A model generated the notes under the pieces. That model worked only from the letters and a program-made list of their open reading frames with translations, was not told the origin of the DNA and ran no database searches. Below are positions 43,759 through 51,936 of a stretch of 64,000 nt of DNA, piece after piece. The first letter of the stretch is position 1. Every line of letters begins with the position of its first letter. Made by a program: the position numbers and the translations under genes. Source of the stretch: Bacteroidales bacterium. Lineage in GTDB: Bacteria > Bacteroidota > Bacteroidia > Bacteroidales > F082. The stretch is taken from positions 42,220 through 106,219 of the forward strand of contig JAUYGX010000097.1 of assembly GCA_030690365.1 (NCBI GenBank), in the 5' to 3' direction.

Positions 43759-44667
43759 ATGATTTTCACTAACTTAAACAGCAGAATTATAGTAATTTCT
43801 TTAATACTGCTTATATCTGGATGCACTAAAGATTTCAAAGAAGAGGAATTAAAACATGATCATGTTAAAATATCAGGAATTTACCAAAGTAGTATAATGA
43901 ATTTTGGTTATGGTTCTAGTATTCAGTATTCATTTAGCTTTAAGGAGACTAATAATGAAAATATAATTGGTGGAGTCAGAATAATTGTAATAGGAGCAGG
44001 TATACAAACCTATAAAAGAATAAATAAAGCTAAATTTAACATTGATCAGGTTGAAGAGACCACAGATGGGAATACTTTAATTAGAGGTAATTGTGACTTT
44101 GGTAATATTGATCCAAATGACTTTGGTAAATTAACCTTTGCAGGCACGATTTATGGTGATACAGTTTTCGAATTTACATCATCATGTTATCTACTTAGAG
44201 ATTATGGGAAAGCATACTATTCTGGGAATTATATTCAGAATTTGGATACAAATGAACTAAAATATCAAGGAATACATAATGTTAAGTTTAGTAATAGTGA
44301 AAGTCAATATCCTTCCTTTTGTTATCCGCCAAATAATTGTGATTCTTTTGAATTGACAATGAATATTGTATCAATAAATACTGATGGAATAGGTGGCTTA
44401 AATATTATCGGAAATTTCGATGGTCATATTCCACCATTCTTCACGAATGATGAAACTAATTTTAATAGTGATTCAGACATTTTTGGTAAAAATTTCTATA
44501 TTGGTACATATGGGTGGAAGTTCTCAATTAGAGGTAATAATTGGGAGCCAACTAAGGTGGGCAACGGAGTCTATCGAATTGAATTCTTTGATGATTGTTA
44601 TGACAAAATTATTCTAAAAGGGTCTGACACCATTTTTCCGCAAAATAAAAAAGATAACGAAAAATGA
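43759..44667 (+). CDS. Hypothetical lipoprotein
   Basis: 302 residues. Lipoprotein signal (IIVISLILLISGC), then a Gly/Asn/Tyr-rich beta sequence without known motif (KVRIIVIGAG-like strands, FCYPPNNCDSFELTMNIVSI). It is AT-rich (many AAT, TTT codons) relative to nearby chromosome. Left boundary GTTAGGCTTAATGC at 43656; a degenerate matching end GCACTAAGCATAAAAC lies at 44705. Function unknown. Confidence 0.6.
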   Translation: MIFTNLNSRIIVISLILLISGCTKDFKEEELKHDHVKISGIYQSSIMNFGYGSSIQYSFSFKETNNENIIGGVRIIVIGAGIQTYKRINKAKFNIDQVEETTDGNTLIRGNCDFGNIDPNDFGKLTFAGTIYGDTVFEFTSSCYLLRDYGKAYYSGNYIQNLDTNELKYQGIHNVKFSNSESQYPSFCYPPNNCDSFELTMNIVSINTDGIGGLNIIGNFDGHIPPFFTNDETNFNSDSDIFGKNFYIGTYGWKFSIRGNNWEPTKVGNGVYRIEFFDDCYDKIILKGSDTIFPQNKKDNEK

Positions 44668-44772
44668 GTTAAAAATTATTTTACAGAAATTTTAGTATCA
44701 AAATGCACTAAGCATAAAACAATGCATTATACTTTATGGCGGGTTACGTTATAAAAGTGGAATTCAATTCAT

Positions 44773-44925
44773 AATGGCCTTATTGCTTTAATTGCTCCTT
44801 GTGGAATGGATTGTGGTATTTGGTTTGAAAACAAAATAATGGTTAATAAACTGGTGTTCCTTCCTTCACATGACCGTGAAGCTGGTAAAAGATTAAAGGA
44901 ACTTGTATCTTTGAAAACAATTTAG
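44773..44925 (+). pseudogene. Remnant of a DUF3795-type gene
   Basis: An open frame without a good start reads NGLIALIAPCGMDCGIWF, then NKIMVNKLVFLPSHDREAGK up to TAG. The first part matches the start of the intact neighbour at 44958 (GLIAACGMNCGLC). The following zinc-ligand Cys pattern is lost. It seems to be the decayed first part of a related gene joined to unrelated sequence. Confidence 0.5.
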
Positions 44926-44957
44926 TCATCAAAATTTTATTTAAAGTAAAGAAATAG

Positions 44958-45377
44958 ATGATTCAACAACAAAAATACCAGGGACTGATTGCCGCATGTG
45001 GCATGAACTGCGGATTATGCATTGGATATCTTCGTGAAAAGAAACCCTGTGGTGGATGTTTTAAAAAAGATGATGTGAACAAACCCAATGCTTGTAGAAG
45101 TTGTGCCATAGTAAATTGTGAATTATTAGCAAAAACAGCATCCGGATTTTGTTGCGATTGCGATCAGTTTCCTTGTTCTCGACTCAAACAACTTGACAAA
45201 CGTTATCGGACAAATTATAGAATGAGCATGATAGATAATCTCAATTTCATTAGAGAGAATGGAATGGAAAGGTTTCTGGAAAATGAGCAAAACCGGTGGA
45301 CTTGTGATGTTTGTGGTTCAGGGGTTTCGGTACACCGGAAATTTTGTTTGAATTGTAAAACAGAATTAAGAAAATAA
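44958..45377 (+). CDS. DUF3795 cysteine-rich protein
   Basis: 139 residues. LIAACGMNCGLCIGYLREKK and PCGGCFKKDDV are the DUF3795 Cys clusters, followed by CRSCAIVNCEL, CCDCDQFPCSRL and a C-terminal zinc-ribbon-like CDVCGSGVSVHRKFCLNC. It would bind zinc or a metal cluster; the role is unknown. It follows a decayed relative (44773). Confidence 0.82.
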   Translation: MIQQQKYQGLIAACGMNCGLCIGYLREKKPCGGCFKKDDVNKPNACRSCAIVNCELLAKTASGFCCDCDQFPCSRLKQLDKRYRTNYRMSMIDNLNFIRENGMERFLENEQNRWTCDVCGSGVSVHRKFCLNCKTELRK

Positions 45378-45381
45378 GACA

Positions 45382-45473
45382 CAGCAATAAGTGGCACACT
45401 GAACGGTACACGACGCCCGGCGGCATCTAATAGCTTTCCTGTTGCCGGCACTAAACTGCGCTGTGTGGCTTCC
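45382..45473 (+). repeat. Weak imperfect palindrome after the DUF3795 gene
   Basis: ACACAGC near the left and GCTGTGT near the right are complementary, and GTGGCAC and GCCGGCAC partly match inside. It may be a decayed relative of P1-P3. The rest of 45378-45656 shows no gene. Confidence 0.35.
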
Positions 45474-45656
45474 TGATTATCACATTTTAAACATAAAGAG
45501 CACCTGGAAAGATTAAAACAGAGTTGATTATATTTTTTCTCTTGCAGGATTAAATAAAAAGTTGTAATGTTACAAAACTTTGTATTCGCATGTTAATATG
45601 GGCACTCCGGGAGGAGTGTCAAACTGATTGTAATTCAACATTAAAATGTTTTAAAA

Positions 45657-46928
45657 ATGAAAAAATCAATCCTTAAGCAGTCGAAAATTCATGCAATGAA
45701 AATCTTATTGGTTGTTGTAATGCTTCAACTAAACTTTGTAACAATTGGGCAGACAGATAACCAAGCCGTTATGCGGTTACCGGGGGTGGAATACCAATTA
45801 ATCGGAACCTACGATACTGGTAAACTTGATTCGGTGTTTGGAAGCGAACTAGAGCTTTTTTTGTCGGGATCGACCACAAAACCGATGGAATTTGCCAATA
45901 GCTTTCCCAAGGCCAAATATTCGGTGAAATTATACAGAATAAGCTACCCTTCTGTAATTCCGGAATTTGGTAACCGACCCACCATGGCCTCAGGTTTGGT
46001 GGCCGTACCCGATCACGACGCTGGTGTTATGCCACTCATCATGTATCAACACGGTACAACTTACAAAAAAACAGAAGTGCCCTCATTTCCTGATAATTCA
46101 ATGGAAACCAGGATGATGCTTGCGCGTTTTGCCTCACAGGGCTATGTTGTAATTGCAGCAGATTATTTTGGCAAGGGGCTATCCGAATTGCCCGACAGTT
46201 ACCTGGTTTTGCAAAGCACACAACAAGCCTGTGTTGACATGCTGATTGCAGCGAAAGGTTGGCTTGCCGAAAAAAATATTGAAACAAATTCGTTATTTAT
46301 CCACGGATGGTCGCAGGGAGGATGGGCCACATTGGTATTGCTACAGAAACTTGAAGCACTGGGAATAGAAGTCACGGCTGCCGCAACTGCCAGCGGTCCC
46401 GCCGACGGAATGGTGCTTTACGACCGTTGGTTTAATAACTATCAGCCCATTGATGCTGTTTATTTACCTTCTTGTGTTTTTCTTCAGATAAAGGCCCAGG
46501 AATACTACCATCAACAGAATGGCCTTGCTGCTTCAGCAGTCAGACCGGAATTTCTGCAAGCATCGATTGAATTTTACAACGAGCAAATCGACTGGGATAC
46601 TTTTAGTAAACGCACCACGAATAAACTACAGGAATACCTACAGCCTGAGTTCATGGCCGGAGGGAATAGCTGTGAAAGCCCCTATTGGCAGGTACTCAAC
46701 AAAAGTCAGGCCTACCGCTGGAGAAGTCACACACCAATGCATAATTACTATGGCGGGTCGGATGAAGTGGTGCCAGTTGAAATGGCCCGACTACCCGAAA
46801 TGTTTCAAAAAATGCTGGGAGGTGGTCCAACCACAGCGGTTTATGCCGGCGATTTGGCTGACCACCGAGGTACCTTCGTATATTCGGTTTTGCACAGTAA
46901 AACCTGGTTCGACGAATTTTTAAAATAA
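45657..46928 (+). CDS. Secreted alpha/beta hydrolase (lipase/esterase-like)
   Basis: 423 residues. Signal region after MKKSILKQSKIHAMKILLVV, with a hydrophobic core to about residue 32. The nucleophile elbow is GWSQGG, the oxyanion part YQHGTTYKKTEVPS, and the acid/His region is GGSDEVVP and DHRGTF. It resembles secretory lipases acting on esters; substrate unknown. An alternative start Met14 is possible. Confidence 0.78.
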   Translation: MKKSILKQSKIHAMKILLVVVMLQLNFVTIGQTDNQAVMRLPGVEYQLIGTYDTGKLDSVFGSELELFLSGSTTKPMEFANSFPKAKYSVKLYRISYPSVIPEFGNRPTMASGLVAVPDHDAGVMPLIMYQHGTTYKKTEVPSFPDNSMETRMMLARFASQGYVVIAADYFGKGLSELPDSYLVLQSTQQACVDMLIAAKGWLAEKNIETNSLFIHGWSQGGWATLVLLQKLEALGIEVTAAATASGPADGMVLYDRWFNNYQPIDAVYLPSCVFLQIKAQEYYHQQNGLAASAVRPEFLQASIEFYNEQIDWDTFSKRTTNKLQEYLQPEFMAGGNSCESPYWQVLNKSQAYRWRSHTPMHNYYGGSDEVVPVEMARLPEMFQKMLGGGPTTAVYAGDLADHRGTFVYSVLHSKTWFDEFLK

Positions 46929-46999
46929 AAAGGTGCGTTCAGGTGTGGGTTTGAGATTATAAATTCACGTTTTAAAAAGGTGCCGCAGATGCTAATGAT

Positions 47000-47047
47000 C
47001 CCCGTTTCAACATAGTAGGCAACTATGTTGAAACGGGGTGTTTTTTT
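47000..47047 (+). terminator. 17-bp perfect hairpin with T7
   Basis: CCCCGTTTCAACATAGT (47000-47016) and its exact complement (47022-47038) around AGGCA, followed by TG and seven T. A strong intrinsic terminator for the lipase gene. Confidence 0.85.
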
Positions 47048-47154
47048 GCAGTCGGCTAAAGCCAGACTGCCATGGATTGATTCTATTCAGTATTATTCAT
47101 CTACTATGAATTTATTTAATGGACATCCATTGCAGTCTGGCTTTAGCCGACTGC
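47048..47154. repeat. MITE-like element with 23-bp perfect terminal inverted repeats
   Basis: The left end GCAGTCGGCTAAAGCCAGAC, continuing TGC (47048-47070), is the exact reverse complement of 47132-47154. The matching extends a few bases further in with one mismatch (ATGGAT/ATCCAT). Each arm is itself nearly palindromic. The centre has no coding frame. The remaining sequence to 47384 has nothing else I can name. Confidence 0.55.
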
Positions 47155-47384
47155 CCTACAATTGGAATCTATTCTCTCTATTTATATCTTTACTTCATTT
47201 TCTGTAAGTCGATCAGATTTATTCCTTAATTTCCAGGTATTTGTTGGACATTTCATCCCACAAAACTAATTATTACTTACAGGAGAGTATCGGACACCCC
47301 ATATACATTAAATACCGAATATCGAACTTTTTTTACGTGCCAAAAACCCTCGAAAACCCATGAAACCCGCATGTACCATACCAT

Positions 47385-47984
47385 TTATGGTGCGTAGTTT
47401 TTTACTTTTGTGTTGTGTTCAGTTTCAATATTTTCATCAATAAAATCCTTATAGAGCTCCAGTAATTGATACTCAGTATTTAAAACATTCTGTAAATGCA
47501 AGATGACCACCGTTTTAATTTCTTTAGAATTGCCAAGTGTATTAGAATAAGTAAATTCAGCAAGTTTTTCTAATTTAGTATCAACGACCCCTGATAAGAT
47601 ATTCATTTGGATAAGTGTTGACATCATTTCAAAATCAATTGAATTAATTTGGTTTCTTTCATAAAACCCCAATCCTGCATTGCTCAATGTGGCAAATTGC
47701 AAACCACTTGATTTCTGGAACAGGTCGACAAGTGAGGTTGGAGCGTCTCTATATTTAGTCAGTGTGTCCAGCAAATTATTTTGTTTCTCAATTACTCCTT
47801 TTAAACCGGAATAGTTTGCTTCAACTTCATTATTTATGGTTTTAACTGATGCAATGTGATACTTTCGTTCTTGATTGCTTTCTGTAAGATTGCTTAAAAA
47901 TAATGCAATCAAAACACCAGCAGTAACTATTGTAAGCTCCATAAAATAGGACTTAATTTTTTCCATAATTGAATTTGTTTTCAT
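47385..47984 (-). CDS. DUF6090-like membrane protein
   Basis: About 199 residues from Met at 47984 (MKTNSIMEKIKSYFMELTIV), a better start than the upstream TTG. One transmembrane helix (VTAGVLIALFLSNLTES, about 19-35) is followed by a helical extracytoplasmic part (NEVEANYSGLKGVIEKQNNL). The pattern with N-terminal helix then ERKYHIASVKTINNEV is typical of small Bacteroidota membrane proteins of the DUF6090 kind; I am not sure. Function unknown. Confidence 0.6.
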   Translation of the reverse strand: MKTNSIMEKIKSYFMELTIVTAGVLIALFLSNLTESNQERKYHIASVKTINNEVEANYSGLKGVIEKQNNLLDTLTKYRDAPTSLVDLFQKSSGLQFATLSNAGLGFYERNQINSIDFEMMSTLIQMNILSGVVDTKLEKLAEFTYSNTLGNSKEIKTVVILHLQNVLNTEYQLLELYKDFIDENIETEHNTKVKNYAP

Positions 47985-48090
47985 AGTACTAAATAATAGC
48001 AATAATAATCAAACTATTTTTCTAAACTTTAATTTATATCTCTATAAACTTTTTGATAAAGTACACTTGATTATTGAAATTGCAGCTCCT

Positions 48091-49040
48091 GTTGGCAAAC
48101 ATAATTTATTTCTCAATGACTATTTTCTTTACTATTTGTCCATTTTCAAGAGATATTTTTATGAAATACATTCCTGATTTTATTTCAGAAAGGTCTAATT
48201 GTTCTATACTTGATACAAATTGCTTAATTTCTTGTCCGTTTTTATTCAATATTGAAATTGATTTAACCTCAAAATTTTCGGCATGCTCAATTATTAAGGT
48301 ATTTTTTGCCGGATTAGGATAGATGTTAATAAGGGGGTTTTCTGTCTCATTAATTTCAGTAATTAAATAACAAGATTCATAATTTGGATTTGCATAAATA
48401 AGTTCCTGATTTTCTGACATACATAAGAGTCTAAACCAACCTCCAACTACAGAAGCCGATCCACTCCAGCATATTCCTTTGTCACTTCCAATACCTTCGA
48501 TCCAGGTTTCTTTGTAATATGGTCTTGCTTTACATGAAAACCAATATTTTTTTCTTTCTTGTTGATTGATTGTCACTATACTAATTGAGTCGACAAAAAT
48601 ATAAACTGGCTCGAAAAAGCCCACAAGTATGCTGTCTCCGGCTTCCACTGTAAAGTCATACATTAGATTGTCAATTTCCGAAGGAGGCCTTCTAATCCAA
48701 ACCTTTTTGTTGGAGTCTTCTCTCATTAAGCACCATAAATCCCAATTAACAGGATTTTCTTCGGTAGTAGAATACACTTTCTTATAAACAAACGAATTTA
48801 CTAATGTATCACCATTTGTCCAAAAACTTTCTGTCAGATAAGTTGTGTCAAAAGGAGGCTCAATAGTTACCAGATTTACATTAAGAACATTCCATGTTTT
48901 ATTATCTTCAATAAGTGGATAATAATCTTGGCTAAAAGAAGTGAGAGTCCAAATTCCAAAAGTGATTAAAATTGCCAGATTTTTCATGCTTCTGTTTTTT
49001 ATTTGATTAAAATTGTTTTCTTCATAATATGTTTGCTAAC
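48091..49040 (-). repeat. Matching ends around the gene at 48106-48987
   Basis: On the minus strand GTTAGCAAACATA (49040-49028) starts, and TATGTTTGCCAAC (48103-48091) ends, a unit carrying one gene; the two ends are complementary at 12 of 13 positions. The start abuts repeat R5. Confidence 0.55.
48106..48987 (-). CDS. Secreted protein with a type IX secretion sorting tail
   Basis: 293 residues. Signal peptide MKNLAILITFGIWTLTSFS. The last 80 residues form a type A sorting domain: NIYPNPAKNTLIIEH, SISILNKNGQEI, LDLSEIKSGMYFIKI, IVKKIVIEK. The middle (YDFTVEAGDSILVGFFEPVY, RPYYKETWIEGIGSDKG) is a beta-rich module of unknown role. It would be exported by the type IX system and placed at the surface. 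A cassette-like unit by its complementary ends. Confidence 0.82.
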   Translation of the reverse strand: MKNLAILITFGIWTLTSFSQDYYPLIEDNKTWNVLNVNLVTIEPPFDTTYLTESFWTNGDTLVNSFVYKKVYSTTEENPVNWDLWCLMREDSNKKVWIRRPPSEIDNLMYDFTVEAGDSILVGFFEPVYIFVDSISIVTINQQERKKYWFSCKARPYYKETWIEGIGSDKGICWSGSASVVGGWFRLLCMSENQELIYANPNYESCYLITEINETENPLINIYPNPAKNTLIIEHAENFEVKSISILNKNGQEIKQFVSSIEQLDLSEIKSGMYFIKISLENGQIVKKIVIEK

Positions 49041-49246
49041 ATCCTCATACCTCCAATAATCGCTATGCCTTTTATATTGGCATTGTTGTTAAATTCTATT
49101 TAATATTCATTTAAACTCATTATCTATATGTTACCTATTTTCAACTGTTCAAAATTATCTGAATCAGCACTTTTTTACATTCTCAACTGATCATCGGGTG
49201 ATTAGTGTGGTAAAGCTAAGAATTTATTTTAATGGTTTGATATTTA
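49041..49246 (-). repeat. Dispersed intergenic repeat R5 (reverse orientation)
   Basis: On the minus strand it reads CATTAAAATAAATTCTTAGC, TTTACCACACTAATCACCCG, AATGAGTTTAAATGAAT, GGCATAGCGATTATTGGAGG and ends GATGTTA at GTTAGCAAACATA. It is upstream of the minus-strand gene at 48987, again same orientation as its gene. Confidence 0.7.
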
Positions 49247-49341
49247 GGGCCATTATTTTTATAATTGATTTTTTTGGGCGTTGCTCAGGTCGGAAGAACA
49301 CCATTTATGTGACGAGAACCGGATGCAAACAGCCGACACAT

Positions 49342-49374
49342 AAAAAAACCTCTAAATCATTGATTTAGAGGTTT
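49342..49374 (-). terminator. Terminator of tRNA-Glu
   Basis: AAACCTCTAAATCA and TGATTTAGAGGTTT form a stem; on the minus strand a T run follows (A tract at 49342-49348). Confidence 0.8.
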
Positions 49375-49377
49375 TTG

Positions 49378-49451
49378 TAGTCCGTACGGGATTCGAACCC
49401 GTGTTACCAGGATGAAAACCTGGCGTCCTGACCGGACTAGACGAACGGACC
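49378..49451 (-). tRNA. tRNA-Glu (TTC anticodon)
   Basis: On the minus strand: acceptor GGTCCGT with ACGGACT (first pair G-T, as in other Bacteroidota tRNA-Glu), anticodon arm CCAGG TTTTCAT CCTGG, T arm ACGGG TTCGAAT CCCGT. CCA is not encoded. Confidence 0.92.
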
Positions 49452-49468
49452 GTTTCGTTTAGGAGGTG

Positions 49469-49498
49469 CAAAAATAGAACCTTTTTTTATTTGTGCAA
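49469..49498 (-). promoter_or_regulatory. Promoter of tRNA-Glu
   Basis: On the minus strand TTG (49498-49496), 19 bp, TATTTTTG (49476-49469): a textbook Bacteroidota promoter. Confidence 0.8.
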
Positions 49499-49537
49499 CA
49501 TTTTCTGAAAAAATATTTTCATGTAAAATTTTCACCT

Positions 49538-50239
49538 TCATTCCTTGTCGTTCAGATTGTCGGCCTGAAATTTAAAACCCAGCCGTTTACCTGTTTTTAA
49601 AGAGATAATGTCCCTGGTATTCTTCATCTCATACACCGAAACTTCTTTCACCAATTCGTAATCCGGAGTCAGCAAATCGAAGTTTACCGTGTAGGCAATG
49701 GCCGCTTCCAACAGGTTAATTACCGACGATGTATCCACTTTGTTCGTGCCAAAATTATTAAAAATATATCCCAGCTCTCGCTTTCCATCAACAAAATAGT
49801 GGTTGTCCTTGTTCACAAAAACACGCCCGATTAAATAACCAATATCATTTACACGGTTGTATTTAAACGAGTCGGAAAGGAAATTGTAAATATTGATCAC
49901 CCCACAATAACTGCGGGTTTTGTCTTCGTAAATGTAGTCGGTGTGCATCACCTCATGGTGCCTTGAAAATTCAAAAATATTGGTATGCATCATAAACAGC
50001 AGCACATCCCCGCCAAATCGCAGCTCAATTTCAAAATCGCTCATGGAGTTGGCCTCAAAAGGAATTTCTTCAGGAACCCCCTTCTTTAACAAATAGGCAG
50101 TGTATTTCTTCTCCAGATCGAGTATGGATGTTTTAATCAGGTTAAAGGCATCCAGGGTATTGTTATACACATGCTGCTTCAGGGTGGCCTTTTCAACCAT
50201 CGTCTGGAAAAGCGCTTCCACTTTGTTCTTATTGTCCAT
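49538..50239 (-). CDS. Conserved-type Bacteroidota protein of unknown function
   Basis: 233 residues, soluble, mixed alpha/beta. Features: MSDFEIELRFGGDVLLFMMH, FEFSRHHEVMHTDYIYEDKT, then YCGVINIYNFLSDSFKYNR. No signal peptide or membrane helix. It is followed downstream by the tRNA-Glu gene and preceded by the porT-like gene on the same strand. I do not recognise the family and see no catalytic motif. Confidence 0.65.
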   Translation of the reverse strand: MDNKNKVEALFQTMVEKATLKQHVYNNTLDAFNLIKTSILDLEKKYTAYLLKKGVPEEIPFEANSMSDFEIELRFGGDVLLFMMHTNIFEFSRHHEVMHTDYIYEDKTRSYCGVINIYNFLSDSFKYNRVNDIGYLIGRVFVNKDNHYFVDGKRELGYIFNNFGTNKVDTSSVINLLEAAIAYTVNFDLLTPDYELVKEVSVYEMKNTRDIISLKTGKRLGFKFQADNLNDKE

Positions 50240-50331
50240 CAGGGTTCTCTATTTAACGGATTCAAAGATAAAAATTTATTTTGGTAAAGGTTTCCCTTTC
50301 GGGGAAGGAAAGGGCCTAAATCAGCTAAAAT

Positions 50332-51123
50332 CTACCCTTCGAAGGTGAATGAGAGCAGAAAAATCTTTGAGCGTAGCTGATCGATGCTGTTGGTATAGAT
50401 ATTGCCTTCGCGGATGATCAGGTTATTTAGCCCATATCCCATTTTTATCTGGGTACCAAATTTAAAATAGTTGGTGTAAAAGTCGAAACCCACACCCAGT
50501 TCCAGCGCAATATCGTGGCGATTAAGCTTAACCGTAACATCGCTGGCATTGTCCTGTACTTTTTTCTGCGATGCCAGGTCGATGGAATATTTTACGCCCC
50601 CCAGCACATATCCGGCCACATTGTTCAACCGGCGCGATTTATATTTTAATTCGAGCGGGAACTCAACAATGGTGGAGGCAATGCTTTTTTTAATCTCCAC
50701 CAAACCGTCTTGTGATTTGGAGTTATAGGTCATAATATTATAATGCAACAACCGTTCGCCAAACGACAATGAAGGAACAAAACGCAGATTGAAATGCTGG
50801 CTCAGGTGCAGATTTCCAACAATTCCGATGGTAAAACCGGGAGTAGGCACCGCATTTATGCTGTAAACAAAAGCTGAATCAACGGCATAAAAATCAGGCA
50901 TTTGTTCTGACGACCATTTGATAGAGGATAGATTGTCAACTGTTTTCACAGAAAAAAGCATCTGATTAACACCCAGAATAAATCCAAAATGGTACCTTAC
51001 ATTGTCGAATGAGGGCAGGTTTAGTGGTTTTTGCTTTTGTGCCTGGGCCAAAGTGCTGAACAGCAATAAAACAAATAGAATACCAGTTGCTTTTAAAAGA
51101 GTTTTCTTTAGTTGATCTATCAT
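50332..51123 (-). CDS. porT: PorT-like outer-membrane beta-barrel protein (type IX secretion)
   Basis: 263 residues from Met at 51123 (MIDQLKKTLLKATGILFVLL), which gives a signal peptide ending in AQAQ; upstream Met codons lack one. LPSFDNVRYHFGFILGVNQM is the recognisable start of PorT proteins. Alternating strands to the last aromatic residue (SKIFLLSFTFEG) fit an eight-stranded barrel. PorT is needed for type IX secretion and is often next to ubiE, as here. Confidence 0.8.
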   Translation of the reverse strand: MIDQLKKTLLKATGILFVLLLFSTLAQAQKQKPLNLPSFDNVRYHFGFILGVNQMLFSVKTVDNLSSIKWSSEQMPDFYAVDSAFVYSINAVPTPGFTIGIVGNLHLSQHFNLRFVPSLSFGERLLHYNIMTYNSKSQDGLVEIKKSIASTIVEFPLELKYKSRRLNNVAGYVLGGVKYSIDLASQKKVQDNASDVTVKLNRHDIALELGVGFDFYTNYFKFGTQIKMGYGLNNLIIREGNIYTNSIDQLRSKIFLLSFTFEG

Positions 51124-51204
51124 GAATAGGTTAACGCTTTTCTCTCCGGTATAGTATTTCATTGAATTCAGATTAACAAGTTTATTTTTGAAGCTCATCA
51201 CTGG

Positions 51205-51915
51205 TTATTTCGATGCCCAATAAATGGTTGCAATCCCCATAGTCAGTCTCATCTGGCGCTCGTCGACAAAACCCGCCATTTTCATTTGATCAAGAAACGC
51301 TCTGCCTTCGGCAAACTTCTGTACCGAATCGGGTAAGTAAGTATAGGCTTCTTTGTTTTTTGAAACGGCTTTTCCGATGGTCGGAAGTATAAATTTAAAA
51401 TAGAATTGATACATCTGTTTAAACAGGAACTGATTTGGCTTTGAAAATTCAAGTACCACCACCCTGCCCTTTGGTTTAAGCACCCGGCACATTTCTTTGA
51501 GGCCATTTTGCAGGTTTTCAAAATTCCGAACGCCGAAGGCCACAGTTACCGCATCAAAGTGGTTGTCCGAAAATGGAATTTCCGCTGAATCTGCATGAAC
51601 CATCTCAATTACCTGGTCCAGTCCCGCTTTTTTAATTTTTAGTTTCCCCACTTCCAGCATCTGGGCAGCGATGTCGAGGCCTACAATTTTTTTTGGTTGA
51701 AGTTTCGATAACTCGATGGCCAGATCTCCGGTGCCAGTAGCAACGTCCAGAATGCTCTGAGGATGAATAGGTTTCAGTAGTTTTCTGACTTTTATCCGCC
51801 AACGGATATCGATGCCGGCTGACAGCACATGGTTTAGCAGGTCGTATTTTGGTGCGATGTCGTTAAACATCTGTTCCACTTTCAGCTTTTTTCCGGGTGT
51901 ATTGTATTGATCCAT
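51205..51915 (-). CDS. ubiE: Demethylmenaquinone methyltransferase
   Basis: 236 residues. SAM-binding motif ILDVATGTGDLAIEL (about 58-72), the family signatures YDLLNHVLSAGIDIRWR and FGVRNFENLQNGLKEM, and VVVLEFSKPN. It makes menaquinone from demethylmenaquinone in the membrane-facing cytoplasm (menG). Followed closely by the porT-like gene, preceded after 21 bp by the kinase gene. Confidence 0.94.
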   Translation of the reverse strand: MDQYNTPGKKLKVEQMFNDIAPKYDLLNHVLSAGIDIRWRIKVRKLLKPIHPQSILDVATGTGDLAIELSKLQPKKIVGLDIAAQMLEVGKLKIKKAGLDQVIEMVHADSAEIPFSDNHFDAVTVAFGVRNFENLQNGLKEMCRVLKPKGRVVVLEFSKPNQFLFKQMYQFYFKFILPTIGKAVSKNKEAYTYLPDSVQKFAEGRAFLDQMKMAGFVDERQMRLTMGIATIYWASK

Positions 51916-51936
51916 TTAAAGTTATTTCCTTACAAA

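Noticed and set aside
28106..49040. Calling the units a true integron
   Set aside because: No IntI gene, only one right box fits GTTRRRY, and I could not run an attC model; kept as a finding, not as an annotation.
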